This document shows, one piece after another, positions 1-11,824 of a DNA stretch of 64,000 bases; the first letter of the stretch is position 1; every line of letters begins with the position of its first letter. A program made the translations under genes and the position numbers. The notes below the pieces were generated by a model. That model did no database searches. It saw nothing but the letters and a program-made list of their open reading frames with translations, and was not told where the DNA came from. The stretch lies in assembly GCA_015501595.1 (NCBI GenBank), contig JADNRX010000084.1, forward strand, positions 109,326 to 173,325, written 5' to 3'. Source of the DNA: Hymenopellis radicata. Lineage: Eukaryota > Basidiomycota > Agaricomycetes > Agaricales > Physalacriaceae.

Positions 1-708
1 AGAGCCCGCAACGAAGCCAAAGGTCCCAAAGCCGAAGAAAGCATCGGGCAGGACCGAACACCAGAATCCCGCGCGAGGCTTCGCTGTGGACGAGTCCGAG
101 TCGATGACGATCTTGGACAGAGATTTCTTTAATCATGCCTCGGCGCGTCATCTCATAGCCATTCACCTCCTCAGAGGAGCCGAAGCGTGGTCGCATCGGT
201 ATCCGATTCTATGGACGCCTTGGACCGAGATTTCTTCAATCATGCGCTCGGAGCGAGTCCAAGGCCATCTTATAGTCATTCACGTTCCGAGACGGCGAGC
301 AGACACGTAGCCCCTTCGCAGAGAAATGACTCTTCGATATCCGATTCGATGGATGCCTTGGACAGAGGTTTCTTCGCGCATGTTCTTGCGGATCCGCCGC
401 ATTCTGCGCAACCGGCGACGTCGTATAGCACGATGCCGTCGTTGAGTTATGCGTCATCGTCGGCGCAACATCAATGGTCAGGTTACGCGCCTGCGCCTTA
501 CCAAGGCGCGTCGCAGCCGGCCCATACGACGATGTATGTCGGAGAGATGTATGATACACCTCAATACGAGCCTACAAGGTCATCTCATCACTATTCCGGC
601 GCTTACTACGGCCTTGACATGTACCGTTTCTTTACGCATTTGTACAGTGTACTGACCACGAAGTCATTCAATGCAATTTCTATGTTATTCTATTCGTTTG
701 TGATCTGA
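1..708 (+). pseudogene. Decayed C2H2 zinc-finger gene copy (3' part)
   Basis: This is the reverse-complement counterpart of the intact gene at 42383-43651. Only the 3' part lies in the window. The first copy of the internal repeat (LDRDFFNHA) is readable from about position 86. A deletion just after it, in the stretch following 'aatcatgcc', shifts the frame. The next repeat units (DSMDALDRDFFNHAL, DSMDALDRGFFAHVL) and the Ser/Tyr/Gln-rich tail then resume in another frame. Near the end two bases are missing relative to the right copy, so the normal stop is lost and the frame runs on to 708. Zinc fingers, if retained, lie left of the window. The relation to the right copy is seen directly; loss of function is inferred. 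Confidence 0.82.
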
Positions 709-1050
709 TACCGGTCTACTCATTACAAGTTTCGAAGGACCTGGCTCTCGAACCCTGCGTGAAGGTTACCTGCACAGAATTCGCCACCAAAGGGGGTGAA
801 GTTTCCGGTCAACTGATATCTCGGAATTTACAGTGTACAAACATGTTGATATTACGAAGTACATAACGTATAGCTAAGCTGACGACAGCAATATAGGGTG
901 ATAACACGACAACATAAGAGGAGATGACAACGAACGATAGAGATAAATGCAGACAAAACAATAATGAAAGAAGCAAGTGGGATGATGGGATATAATGAGT
1001 GTTAGCACAGTATGTGTGTGTGGGTGAAGAATTTATGTTTAAGTTAAAAA
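709..1050. other. Intergenic, between convergent decayed genes
   Basis: This is the shared 3' region of the two left-arm genes and is homologous to 41853-42382 in the right arm. I see no gene in it. The short open frames are not conserved in frame between the two arms. Confidence 0.7.
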
Positions 1051-2058
1051 TCACTCGGCGTGGTAGTACTGGGGCATCTAGGTGGTAGATAATAATCAGA
1101 GTCATAGGGATCGGTTGGCATTTCCCCAGGCTCGTAGCCGTTAAGTGAGTTGAACTGGAGAGCAGTAATGTCCTAAAGGAATCGTTAGGACTCGAAGAAG
1201 ACAAGATATAAATAAAGGGAACGTACTACTGGGTCCTCGCGGGAACAAACTCGAAGCGAGCGTAGAATTCTGGCTTTGTCGCATGCTCATTGTAATCTTG
1301 GTAAAGGAGGTACGCCGAAGGGACGAGACGGTCATCATCATCACCACTGGCGTATTCCGCAACTCGGAGGTATGGCAGCCCGTCATAATCAACGGCGAAT
1401 CATACGTGTACGCGTCGACGGACTGAAGAGCGTCTTCGTCTTCGCCCAAAGAAGCCGAAGTAGAAGGGCGGGAGCGTCGGTGACGGGAATCACAGACGGG
1501 GTATGTACCACCGCCCCATTCTCGTCGAGCATGAAGAGATGGTCATTCTCTGGACTCCAGTCGTGCGAAATCTGAGGACCGTACTTCCTCGCCTGCGCCA
1601 CCCACTCCGACCGCGCCCCTTTTTGATATTGGTAGTGAGGAAAGCGCAGGTGAAATAATTCGTCGTCGGCGAGGTATACGTCGAAGAATGGCTTTTTCTC
1701 TTCGGCGGACAAAGCATTCCATTCCGCGTTATAAGCCTTGGAGAGCTTTTCCTGCTGCCCGCCAAGACCGCGGTCTTGGGCCGCACGATGCGCACGATAG
1801 AGGAGGCTCGCGTTACTGGGGCGGTTGGGAACATAGCCGCCGGGGAGGCGCTCGACTCTGGTGGGCGCGTCAGCAGGCTGTATTTTAACGCAGGCGATAG
1901 GCGGCGACGCCGAAGGGGTGGTTTGGGTTGGGAAGTTAGACTTCCTGGCTCTGCGGAAGACCTAACGGTGGTCGTAGGCGACGTCGAGGCTGGGCTCGTA
2001 GGATGGGTTATTGAGGACGCAGGCGCTGCCGGGCCCTAGATCTAATTGCTCCAGGCAT
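1051..2058 (-). pseudogene. Decayed HMG-box gene copy
   Basis: This is the inverted copy of the HMG-box gene at 40804-41852. Its ATG (2056-2058) and first codons are present, but one base is missing at codon 9-10 relative to the right copy and the frame hits a stop seven codons later. The HMG-box region itself is still readable (LSKAYNAEWNALSAEEKKP, HLRFPHYQYQKG). However, the box-starting NAWILYR of the right copy is NASLLYR here, so the conserved Trp is gone. A deletion of about 87 bases after the box, apparently between short direct repeats, removes the middle of the protein. The last exon can still be followed to a TGA at 1051. Several independent lesions make a pseudogene the best call. 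Confidence 0.83.
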
Positions 2059-2859
2059 AATCGTGAAGTTGTTTGTTTAAGTGAAAGCGCAACACAGCTG
2101 CGGCAGTCGAAATGAAGGATGTGTATGGTGGAAGAGAGAGTGAAAGACTCAGTCAATGCGTGGTGAGAGATTTTATAGCGCCGCCAGAGATATCTCCCTT
2201 TGGTCCACCGAGGAAATGGTGATCAAAGTTATAAGCCATTGTCGACCCAATTGGGCATTGAGCCGAGGCATTGTTAGCCATACTACGCAGGGCTTGCCTT
2301 GTGGACAGCGCGAGGTGATATTAAGGAGGAATTTCAAATTGGACAGTGGACCATTATAAGACCAGTGAAAGTGTGGCGTACAGTTGCGAATCCGGGGCCG
2401 TGCCATAGGTGGTCGACGCAGAAGCAAGCAAAGTAGCTGTAAGCTAGTTTCGATTAGAAGAGGTATTATTCGTCCAGAGCACCCAGAGTCTCGACGAAGA
2501 CTGCTCTTAAAAGTGTCCCTGAATTGCAGCATCGCTTTGAGCAGCTACACGACCCCAGGGCCGCAAGGAGGCTTTCGTTTTTATGCGAATTTCTTCCTGG
2601 CACTAGTTGGTGCTTTCAAGAAGACTCTCCTGTCGAAATTGAAAGATAGACCCAAGACGTGTTACACATTACGCGTTTTATCGTTGCAGTAGGAGCCTCC
2701 TCGGCCGTCAATCGGTATTCCAGCCATGTCCACATCAGATTTCGTAAGCCACTGCGCACTCTAAATATCGTCGAGGCCGCCCAAGCCATATGCGTGAATG
2801 CCCAGGTGATAGTGTCGGGACAAGTCCCATTATGGTAATGCAGTGCTTCGCATTATACA

Positions 2860-3489
2860 GCCTATGGAATTGAGAACAATGTGTCGCCGACTTGTCCGTT
2901 GTACCGTTACATTCACCCCATAAGACCCTAATCATACATGATCCCCTCTTATTACAAGCACTCCGTTCATACAAGACCACGTCTAATTAGAGGGCTGAGC
3001 AACAAGTTGTACATAATTCCGCCATTCAGGAAATACCTTGAGGTGCCATGTATGATCTCACCCGTACTTTACTCGCGGTACTCCCGCCTCGTCTCCATAT
3101 CGGGAGGGCGTCTGGCTTCGCCATCTATCGCGAAGAAGACTGCCAATTTCGTTTTTCTCGATCATGATCGAGAATTGGTATTTGGAAGTTTGGGGGGGAG
3201 AAAAGGGCGAAATTGAGGTCGAAATTGGGAGGAAAGAACAGGCAACGCACCCAAGGCGAAGATATTGCTCTGGAGGAAAGTCTCCAGCTCGGACAAGGAT
3301 GAGCCCGGCGTGATGAGTGTATAAGGCTCTGTCGCCGCGCGCGCTGAAGAGGAGGAATCACCGAGTAAGCCCAGAGGCGTCAAGTAAGGCGAGTGCGAGA
3401 AAGCACGTTTCGTTTCAGGTGGTCATAACGCGACGATGGTCAGAATGTTTGGCAATGTCGGGCAGAGTCAACGTTGATGTTCCACCATC
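2860..3489. other. Intergenic between repeat arm and RFT1
   Basis: No convincing gene. It holds the presumed RFT1 promoter and a perfect 20-base palindrome at 3155-3174. Short open frames here show no recognisable protein. Confidence 0.6.
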
Positions 3490-5170
3490 ATGTCGACAGC
3501 GACGGCCTCATTCGGGTCTGCGCTGCCTCTGATAGCGCTCCAGCTCGGTTCTCGTGTGTTCTCTTTCGTCCTTAACCAGGCGCTCCTGCGGATCGCCACG
3601 CCAAGTGCATTCGGTACAGCCACAATCCAATTTGAGCTGCTCTTGAACACCATCCTCTTTCTTAGCAGGGAGGGCGTCCGGACTGCTTTCTTACGCGTCA
3701 ATGCACCGGAAATCCAGCATGCTAATGTCGCTTTCATTCCCTTTCTATTGGGGTGCCCGATTGCGATGACGACCTCGTATCTCTATGTCGCGTATGCTGG
3801 CGAAGAGACGAGCATTCAACCATACTTCCGTGAAGCGGTACTACTGTATGTGGTCGGTGCTTTGATCGAGCTCATGAAGGAGCCTATGCATAACGCGTAA
3901 GTTAAACCATATTCAATTACACCAGGATACTGACACGTAGACGTGATAGCATCATGGCTGGATTGCAAACCAAAATACGGTTACGCGCCGAAGGAGCTGC
4001 TGTCATTGGAAAATCCATCCTGACATTCCTTGTCATGTTCTACGATCCCCACAAAGACGATCCTCGAAAACATCGCGCTCTCGTAGCATTCGCCTTGGGA
4101 CAGGTCTTTTACTCCATCTGCGTTCTCGTCATCTACGTTTATCACTTTGGCATCTCCAGCCTCGTACCTAGATTCCCAAAATCCAATGCCAAGTACTCTT
4201 CCTTCCTCGATATCTCCGACACCGTCTGATGAATCTTTCTACAGAGGAAAATACCCACCTTTCTTCGACCCTCAGCTTTTGAAGCTTTCCGCAACAGTAA
4301 CCTCCCAGTCGCTCGTCAAACACTTCCTGACCGAAGGCGACAAATTCATCCTATCCTGGTTTAGTCCGTTGGAAGACCAAGGCGGATATGCCATCGCGCT
4401 CAACTACGGCTCCCTCGTTGCGCGCATCCTTCTCCAGCCCCTCGAAGAGACATCCCGCTCGCTCTTCTCCCAACTGCTCTCCAAGAACGACCTTGTTACC
4501 GCCGCCACTCGTCTCGCCTCACTTCTCGCCATCCAGATCCCCATTTCCCTCCTCTTACCGACTTTCGGTCCCCTTACATCGGGCTGGCATCACAGATTCT
4601 TTTACCCCGAAATACCTAGCTACAAGTGCACCCCGCCTGCTCTCTGCTTGGCTGTGGTACATCCCATTCTTGGCGCTGAACGGCCAGCTCGAGGCGTTCC
4701 TAGCAAGTGCCGCCGACACGAGCGAGCTAAACGGGCAGAGTACATGGATGGCGATCTTCTCAGTCCTCTACACGGGCTCCGCAATCCTGGCGTACAAGCT
4801 CCAACTTGGCGATACGTCGCTGGTTTACGCGAATGTGCTCAACTTGGGGGCGCGGATTGTGTATGCAGCGGTTTGGATATCCGAGTATTTCCGACGGAGA
4901 GGAGGGGCGGGAGAGCAGGTGTTCAGGTGGAAGATTGTTCTTCCAAGTTTGAGAATGTGCTGTTCATTGATGGTTTGTGGATTGATGGTCCGTGGTGCGG
5001 AGAGGCAGCTAGACATTCGAGATGCCATTGCTCGAGGAGGACGGTCTGTGTTACTTTCTAGAGGAGCTATGATCCACGTTGGGATCGGTGCTGTCTTGGG
5101 TTTAGTAACGTTATGGCACATCACGAAGGCAGCTCGCTTGAGTTTGTCGATTAGATCCAAGGTTGAATGA
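3490..5170 (+). CDS. rft1: RFT1-family lipid-linked oligosaccharide translocation protein
   Basis: Polytopic ER membrane protein of the Rft1 family, needed for N-glycosylation at the step where Man5GlcNAc2-PP-dolichol reaches the ER lumen. Exons read 3490-3896, 3941-4192 and 4245-5170 (introns of 44 and 52 bases). Family landmarks are visible: an N-terminal membrane segment, the SREGVR motif near residue 60, MAGLQTKIRLRAEG, then LTEGDKFILS and PLEDQGGYAIALNYGS, and a C-terminal run YIPFLALNGQLEAF. The frame changes once near 4600-4603, in a run of four T: upstream reads LLLPTFGPL and downstream KYLATSAPRLLSAW. A one-base indel explains this best. A 52-base intron with a weak gtcccc donor is a poorer alternative. 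The family call is firm. Confidence 0.9.
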
Positions 5171-5479
5171 CATCGTACGGCATCCCAAACACATTCAGCA
5201 GACAATATTGCAGTTTACAGTAATTGAGATGACAGTGTTATCCTTGTTCCGTTCCTGACGATGAAAACCGGATGGGCTGTTGTTTGTTAGCACAATCGGC
5301 GAGATAGGTATGTCTTCATGGCGTGTTCCAGGACAGACAGATGTCCTATTTTTCTTGGTGCAGCTGCCGATATCATTCGCGCGGAAATTTGAACTCGGAT
5401 TGGGAGGATTCAAGTGTTCCAGGAAACTTCAGCAATTCAGCACGTAGAATTTTTCAAGTTGTGCAAATTCACATGTCCT
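5171..5479. other. Intergenic, 3' side of RFT1
   Basis: Between the convergent RFT1 and dioxygenase genes. No gene seen. Confidence 0.55.
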
Positions 5480-5625
5480 GTCTACGTTCAAGCAAAAGGC
5501 ATTCAACTGGAAAGGTTGCTTCCTCGTCTGTTCCTCATAATACTCCTTCAGCATTCACGTCGACATATTGAGTACTGTGCTCGGGACTAACAGACGACTT
5601 GAGCCTCGATCTCAGCGAGATAGCG
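5480..5625 (-). pseudogene. Relic of a dioxygenase 3' exon
   Basis: On the minus strand this stretch resembles the final exon of the neighbouring intradiol dioxygenase (5861-5966). Matching pieces are STQY followed by an acidic stretch, GAGTATTATGAGGA, and the terminal TTTTGCTTGAACG around the stop codon. It is frame-broken and has no remaining upstream exons. It looks like the leftover of a tandem duplicate. Confidence 0.6.
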
Positions 5626-5860
5626 CAAACAGGTCTGGCGACTTCTACGGAAGGGGAGCGAACGATGACGCTCACCGTAGGAGTGAGCCCAAATTCGGAT
5701 GTCCTAATCTTCTCCCTGCGCTATCATTTGTGGCGAATCTGAAGCGAATGACGCAGTTGATTTGTATTTTACTGTTTTGTGAGCATTATTAGAGTAGTAA
5801 GCAGTTAGAGTAATTGTCCCAATTCTAACCAAAGTCCAATGTGACAAGCACAGGACTCGT

Positions 5861-7408
5861 TCAAGCGAAAGCATCCGCAGAGGCAGCAGGAAGCATTCCC
5901 TCCTCATAGTACTCCTCAGCATCAAAGTCGGCATACTGAGTGCTGAGCTCGAGGCTAGCGTACGACCTGTACCATGACTGTGAGACCAGAATCCCAGTCG
6001 AATGACGAAAAATGACATACATGTTAAGTCCAACGGAGATACTTCCGATGAGACCGTCAGTAATCTCGTCGCCGACCCAAGTGATGTCCATATCGGCGTT
6101 GTAGCCAGTAGCAGATTCTATGGAGAAGTGTAAGTCGGCGAGGTGTTAAAGCGACGGCAGTTAACCTACGATAAGGGTACCACTGGTCAGCATCATTGGT
6201 GACGGCGTCGGACCAGTCAATGGAGTTCGAGGAATAAGGGTAGGTCACGGCGATAGCCTCAAGTGTCTCATTGTCGAAGAAGAATTGACCAGTGCTGTAA
6301 GTAGTACAATGTCAGAGCATGCTAAAGGATGCCAGGAATCAAGACTTACTGGACAGCGCTGCCCGTGGCGATGAAGGTACCGTTTTCAGCGATGTATCCT
6401 TCGGGGTAGGCCTTGATGTGATAATGCTGAGCACGACCAGAGTCTAGAAACTCGTAAATGTACTGTTCAAAAGAAAGAAAATTCAACTTACACCATCCGG
6501 GAACGATAGAATAAACAGTAATATGACCATCCTCACTAAGACGAAGAAATCAACACCACAATCCTTTCAATGGGCTGGAGAACTTACTCAGACTGATACA
6601 CACCACGAAGGAAAGTGCTGTTGTCGTCCATATCGGTATTGAGCTGAGAAGCGGCACTCTCAGCGTCGGCGCCAGAGTAAACACCGTAGCTGGTCGTAGC
6701 AGACGAATCTGCAGACTGAGTCGGCATCCCTCCGCCGCTCGGCATCGAGGACATGTTACCGCCGCCCATGCCAGAGCCACTTGAAATGGAGGACTACGAT
6801 ATGCTCGAATTAGCTATTTTCGATACGGAAAGACATAAGAAGACGTACGCCAGTCTCGGCGATGTATCCAGCGTAAAAGCCGGTGGCGTTGGCGTGCCAT
6901 GAGTCCACCCAGACCTGGACGGGCTCACATGTCGCAACGTCGAAGAAATCAATCTGAATAGCAGCTCGGTAACAGGTATTTCAATGTTAGAACAAGTACT
7001 TACGTTGACTTCCAGAGGAACCCCAGCTTGGTTCTCAGTGATATTCTGGCGAACAATCTCTGCGCTGAAGGAATAGCCCCCTTGAGCACATCACAAAAGT
7101 CTACACGCCAAAACGATCTCACAGAATATGATACGGTCCCTGGGTAACCTCCGGGGTTACAGTACAGGTAGAATCATTGCTCGAAGACTGCCTCGGCATA
7201 ACCCCGTCTCGACGCGCCAAAGCGCGCTCCGTGACCTGTAAAGAGCGTTTCCTCCTGCGAGCAGCGAGGACATCCCACAGCGCGTCTCCAGATCCTCCCG
7301 GACCGCGAGATTGTCGCGCTTGTAATTCGCCGGGGCGTGGCCCGCGTGGGCGCTGACCGACGACACAGCAGACGCGGCGAGTAAGAGAACGGAGAGTGCT
7401 GCAACCAT
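5861..7408 (-). CDS. Secreted intradiol ring-cleavage dioxygenase
   Basis: Predicted extracellular Fe(III) enzyme of the catechol/protocatechuate dioxygenase superfamily, likely opening catecholic rings from lignin or other phenolics. Nine exons (minus strand): 7123-7408, 7004-7064, 6849-6953, 6588-6793, 6492-6535, 6350-6443, 6170-6294, 6021-6117, 5861-5966; about 374 residues. A hydrophobic signal peptide opens the protein, followed by HAGHAP and KR sites. The core shows VTQGPYHI, CEPVQVWVDSWHANATGFYAGY and GWYSGRAQHYHIKAYPEGY; the Tyr and His residues there match the iron ligands of the family. A Gly/Ser/Met-rich linker follows the first block. Exon 1 lacks one base near 7274-7276 (GGG): the signal peptide and the rest are in different frames. 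No other lesion was found, so a sequence error is more likely than gene death. Confidence 0.88.
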
Positions 7409-8127
7409 GATTTGAGAGAGAAAGAGAGAGTATGTGAATGTGGAAGAGTAGAACTGTTTACCTCAAATTATATACGAGCCCATGCAACTGCGCAGTGCGA
7501 GTTACCGGGCGGCAAGTCAACAGATAGTCGGGTCGCTACATACGTCAGTGATCATCCAATGTAGACCAATGAGAGTGCCCACATTGTAGTTGATTTGAAA
7601 TGTACCGCCGCGGACAATCGCTGACAGTAGGTGGATCGACGTGAAGATCATCCTAAGCTGTCGCGCTGCCGACGCTGCGTGACTTATCAAATAGATCGTT
7701 GAAGCTGTCGTCATTTTGAAGCGCGAACGAACTCCAGCTCAAAGAGAATATGCTGCAGCATCGAGTTCAGCTCACATATGCAAAACAAGTCATGCATACC
7801 CCGTAACCACGCGCAGTGGATACCTAACCGCATGACTACTATTGGCTCTGCGCAGCCCATCGTTTCTTCGACTGTGCCAAAGGCGCAGTATACGCGTCCT
7901 GATCTCTCGGAGTCGTATAGCCTTTGAAGATAGCGCAGTCACTAGTACCACGTAAACCGCGAACAGTCGCACGAACCTCGCGACACGACGATGGGACATT
8001 AATAGACGCGTTAATTCGGACATGCAGTATACGCGTAAGATATATCTATGTATGGGTCATAAATGAGGACGAAACCTCAATGTAACAAATTCCGTACGAC
8101 GTTAAACTTCACCAACAAATCCCAACA
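7409..8127. other. Intergenic, dioxygenase promoter side
   Basis: Holds the upstream region of the dioxygenase, with a CT/GA-rich stretch at about 7410-7430, and the 3' side of the CAX gene. A 77-codon minus-strand frame at 7790-8023 has no recognisable features and is not called. Confidence 0.6.
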
Positions 8128-10234
8128 TTAACATTCCGCAAAAAGATTTCCGCTACTGGTGCCACCCTGAGGGTAATACCAGAACGAGAACGCCTGATGA
8201 ACATCAGCAAAGAATTCCGATATAATACTAACCCAACCTACGATTAGAACATAGGAGCCAAAGAGAAGGACGCCGCTCATGTAGTGAGTTCGCCCGTCCT
8301 CTGTAGCGAAACGAACCAGAAGGACGGAAAGGAAGAGAGTGACTACTTCCAGGGGGTCGAATCTGGGTGGGATGATTAGTTGACTTCCTGTCACATATCG
8401 CGCAGACATACAAAAGGGACAAAGGCTTTCCAATCATCCAACCAATGAGGACAAGCAGAGGAATCACAAAGAGAGCAATCTATGAGAGAGTAAGAATCGC
8501 GCGAGACTTGAAGAACGAAGGGCATACCTGGATACACGAGCCAACAGAGACCGCAAGAGCAAGATCGACCTTATTCCTGTACGCGACGAAGACAGCGGTG
8601 ACATGTTCGGCGGCGTTTCCAACACTGTGAAGATGTCAGTAACGTCGAAGACGGGGGAAAGTCGGAACGGAACGTACATGGCAAGAAGGATGAGACCAAG
8701 CCACTCAGTGCTCACGGCACCCGTCTATAGAAGGAGGGAGTGAGACCATGCCATTGATCTAGTTGTGCGTCACTGACCTGGCCAATGCCTTCCAAAGAGT
8801 CCGTCAAGGCTTCGGCAGTGACGTCTACGAATTGTTAACTCAAGTCAAAGAAAATAGACTGGGACCACTAACAAGTCAGCCCGGTCGACGCTATGAGTAG
8901 GCAGATAGCAACGGTAAGATTCATTTCCGGAGTCTCCTTCTCCTCATCATCGCTATCAGAACCATTGGGTCTGCGAATGGCAGCCTCAATATCGCGACGG
9001 GCAGCAGTTTGCATGGTCAGGCGTTGAGCTGCATTCTTAGCGCTATGAAGGATTGTAAGCCTTGATTGGACTGCCGAATAATGGTGCGTACCGAAGTTCA
9101 TTTTGCTTCTCAAGCACACGAGTTGGGGCCAGCGCCAGCGGAGGTCGTGCTTGCGTGCCCCATCCAAGAGCTGCAGCGCTGCCGAATGGAACAGTGCTAT
9201 GCCTCCGGATGGGCGAATCGGGGCTTCAGGCTCCAATGCTACAGGTGCGGGCGATGTTGGACGGGAGTGACCAGATGCTACAGAGGACCTTTCGGAATCA
9301 AGGAGTACATCATTTTCCGGGTTATAGAGATGAGAGTGGCTATAGAGTTGAAACACCATGTAACTCATGTAAATGAAGATGAGAATGAGTGCGCTTCCTC
9401 GAGACATCTCTAGAATGATACCACGTTCCTCGTCCTCTCCGGAAGCCTGTTCGATCGCGAAGGCAAAGACGGATGGCAGGACGAGGGCGATGACAGCGAG
9501 TGTAAGTAAAGATGTATTTAGTTGTGCCGCACTCTGCTGGAATTCCTGCTCCGAAAAGCGTATACCACCGACGAGGAAAGCCATGCCAGTGACAAGGAGT
9601 AGATTCGAAAGTAGCCCCCCTGTGAATATGTTAGATGAATTCCGCAAACGCCACAAAACGTACCAATAATGAAGCCTGTACAACGCGAATTTCGCATTTG
9701 ACCAAGAGGAGAATGGCGATGATGAACTCTGTGGCATTTCCTAGCGAGGCATTGATGAGACCTCCGAGCGCGTCTCCGGTGTACAAAGCAATAGTTTCCG
9801 TCCCATGTCCGAGCATTCCAGCGAGAGGCACAACACCTAGGAGTGCCATGGCAAATACAGCCTTAGAGGTAGTTAGAAGATTGGATACCAATAAAAACAG
9901 GAACGTACCCCATCTGTTTGATGAGTGTAATGGAGGGCCCAGGCGATAGGGTTGAACACGAGAAGGACATTGACCCAGCTATAGGTGGCTGCCGACTTCA
10001 GACTCTGTAGATATCCGGGAGCAGGACCTCTACTGCTCGCGGGCCTCAGAAAGAGGGACCTCGTCAATTTCCTGGAAAATGGAGGCGGGCGGAGACCTTC
10101 TGCGGAGTAGCAGTCGAGTCGAAAGTGGCATTTCTGGTGTGTGTCCGTTCCAGAGAATGACGGTCAAGGGGTTCAGGAGACGAAGACACGAAGTTTACGT
10201 GATTTTCTGCCTTTTCATTGTCATTAGCGGCCAT
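8128..10234 (-). CDS. CAX-family Ca2+/H+ exchanger (vacuolar)
   Basis: Multi-spanning cation/proton antiporter of the VCX1/CAX type, which uses the proton gradient to load Ca2+ into the vacuole. The two characteristic repeats are clear: [19 protein letters not shown] (c-1) and [19 protein letters not shown] (c-2). An acidic loop ([14 protein letters not shown]) sits between the halves. Readable minus-strand exons include 9909-about 10067, 9664-9861, about 9076-9615, 8873-9057, 8778-8824, 8678-8724, 8528-8624, 8412-8479 and 8128-8362. The start is taken at the ATG at 10232-10234 (MAANDNEK). Three frame problems remain: the N-terminal junction near 10070, a six-G run at 9615-9620 where one more G would restore the frame, and a switch near 9200. 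Family assignment is secure; whether the copy is functional depends on those bases. Confidence 0.87.
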
Positions 10235-11365
10235 GAGATGGAGGGGAGCTGTTGGTTGATGGTAGAAAGCCAACACACTGTTCAGGTCCCTATATTGATG
10301 CGATTCAAATTGTGGCGGTGCTAAGGCAACTCCTTGTGACGTCAGAACTTCAACGGATTCACCGACGGTGCTACGTGGTGGTGGGCATCCGAGGGCTCCG
10401 TGATGGCCATCAATTCACCGGTAACTCATTGATAACCGGCCAAAAAGTGAACTCACTCGCATTTCCTGCGTATCACTGCTCATTTAACCCGCAACGTCGT
10501 TTCCTTGTAGCGGCACAATGTAATATCACATAGATTGTATGTACTGACAAAAAAATACCATTTTATATGAAATACTCGTGAATCAGAATCCTACGGAGGC
10601 AATCCGTCACTTTTTACCCATCTCATCATCACCTTCCTCATTTCAGGCTTCCACGGTGACCTTCATCCTGTTGATTTCAACTGATGGAGGAACTGTTCGG
10701 TTCTGACGGCAACTGTTCTGAGGCGCGAACTGCCTTAAATGGGCAATTGACCATCATCTGCCTCATAGACGGTAGTTAGGGGCTACTTTCACTCCAGCTG
10801 AGTTGCAGCATCGTCGACTGGAGTTCAGGCTCCAAAAAGTTCAGGCATTCATCTTCATACATGGTTCAATAATTTGTCAGAGGGAATAGCTGATTGTGCA
10901 TCTTCACCTCACATTAGAATATAATTACAAGCTTTATATTCAAGTTTCTGGAAACCCTCTGACAATCTTCAGAAACATATCTCAGGATGAAATCCCACCA
11001 CTTCCGAGAAGTCAAAATGCATTGTGGAAAGCTGCAAGTCGGGCTAAGTACCGAGCTCACTGCCTACTACAGTTAACGGGCTTGCCAAACAGAACCACCG
11101 TGCCATCACGGACCCTTCGGATGCACCCCACCATGCTACGCAGTATGGCGGCTTGAAGGCTGAATGATGCACCGGAATTGCACTGGATTAGCAATGTTGA
11201 CCGTCGGTGGACGAGTGGACGTGCATCGATGACGAGGTCCGTGTTCTGATCGGAAATGCGCGCAAAAAGATAATCTTGAATATCAAAAAAAGTACGACTT
11301 TAGAACGTGCGGCCAAGTACTCGAATGCCTCGACCAACAACCAGCCACTGCCAGCTACCAACTCA
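10235..11365. other. Intergenic between divergent-side CAX and CYSTM gene
   Basis: About 1.1 kb, AT-richer than its surroundings. It contains the CAX upstream region. No open frame here shows codon-like conservation or a known motif. Confidence 0.6.
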
Positions 11366-11824
11366 TCAAAACATCGCTGTTATGGAAAGATTACATCAAC
11401 GTCCCTCGGTCAAATGAGCTGTAGACCGACGCACCTTCAAGACAGCAACAACAGCATATTCCCGCTAAGCAAGGCAGACAGCAACCGCTGTCATCGTCCT
11501 TCTTTTGTTCCTGGCTGTATGGCAATGAGGCTCTGAATTCGTTGGGTCTGACGTATCGACTTACACGTAGACAACTTGCGGTTGCTGCTGTTGAGGATAA
11601 TAACCGCCGCCTGGTGGACCACCGGGGTATCCTCCTTGTTGGAAAGCCGGTGGAGGAGCCTGTCGCCGATGAATGAATGGATGGTTTAAGTCTTTGGCTT
11701 TCGGTAACCGACCTGGGGATAGTAGCCGCCTTGCTGGTCAGGTGGCGCGCCTGTTCCAATCGTTGTAAGTGGCAAGTTATAACCAACTCGAGAGCAGCTT
11801 ACCTTGAGGAGGGTAGTACGACAT
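11366..11824 (-). CDS. Small CYSTM-type cysteine-rich tail protein
   Basis: An 81-residue protein assembled from five tiny exons (11803-11824, 11713-11750, 11565-11659, 11435-11514, 11366-11376) with introns of 50-58 bases, all in frame. It starts MSYYPPQ, continues as a Pro/Gly/Gln/Tyr-rich segment, and ends in a cysteine-packed hydrophobic tail (GCCLPCLAGICCCCCLEAMF). That layout is the CYSTM pattern: a disordered head and a Cys-rich C-terminal membrane-associated module, linked in other eukaryotes to stress tolerance. The role here is inferred from family only. Head-to-head with the CaM-kinase gene across about 0.8 kb. Confidence 0.85.

Larger units (their letters stand above)
1..2859. repeat. 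Left arm of a large inverted repeat
   Basis: This stretch is the reverse complement of 40039-42995, judged by eye at roughly 90% identity or a little more with scattered small indels. It contains a decayed zinc-finger gene on the plus strand and a decayed HMG-box gene on the minus strand. Similarity ends abruptly near 2859. The arm begins inside the zinc-finger gene, so its outer end lies outside the window. Promoter and intergenic parts match as well as the coding parts, so this is a segmental duplication rather than two related genes. Confidence 0.93.

Noticed and set aside
4555..4640. A 52-base intron in RFT1 to explain the frame change
   Set aside because: The donor would be gtcccc and the splice removes the conserved KYL-ATSAP lead-in; a one-base indel in TTTT fits better.
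7790..8023. 77-codon minus-strand frame between dioxygenase and CAX
   Set aside because: Arg/Leu-rich composition and no family, signal or splice support; treated as chance.
9062..9413. Overlapping plus-strand frames of 104 and 115 codons
   Set aside because: Antisense to the CAX exchanger, with no motif of their own.
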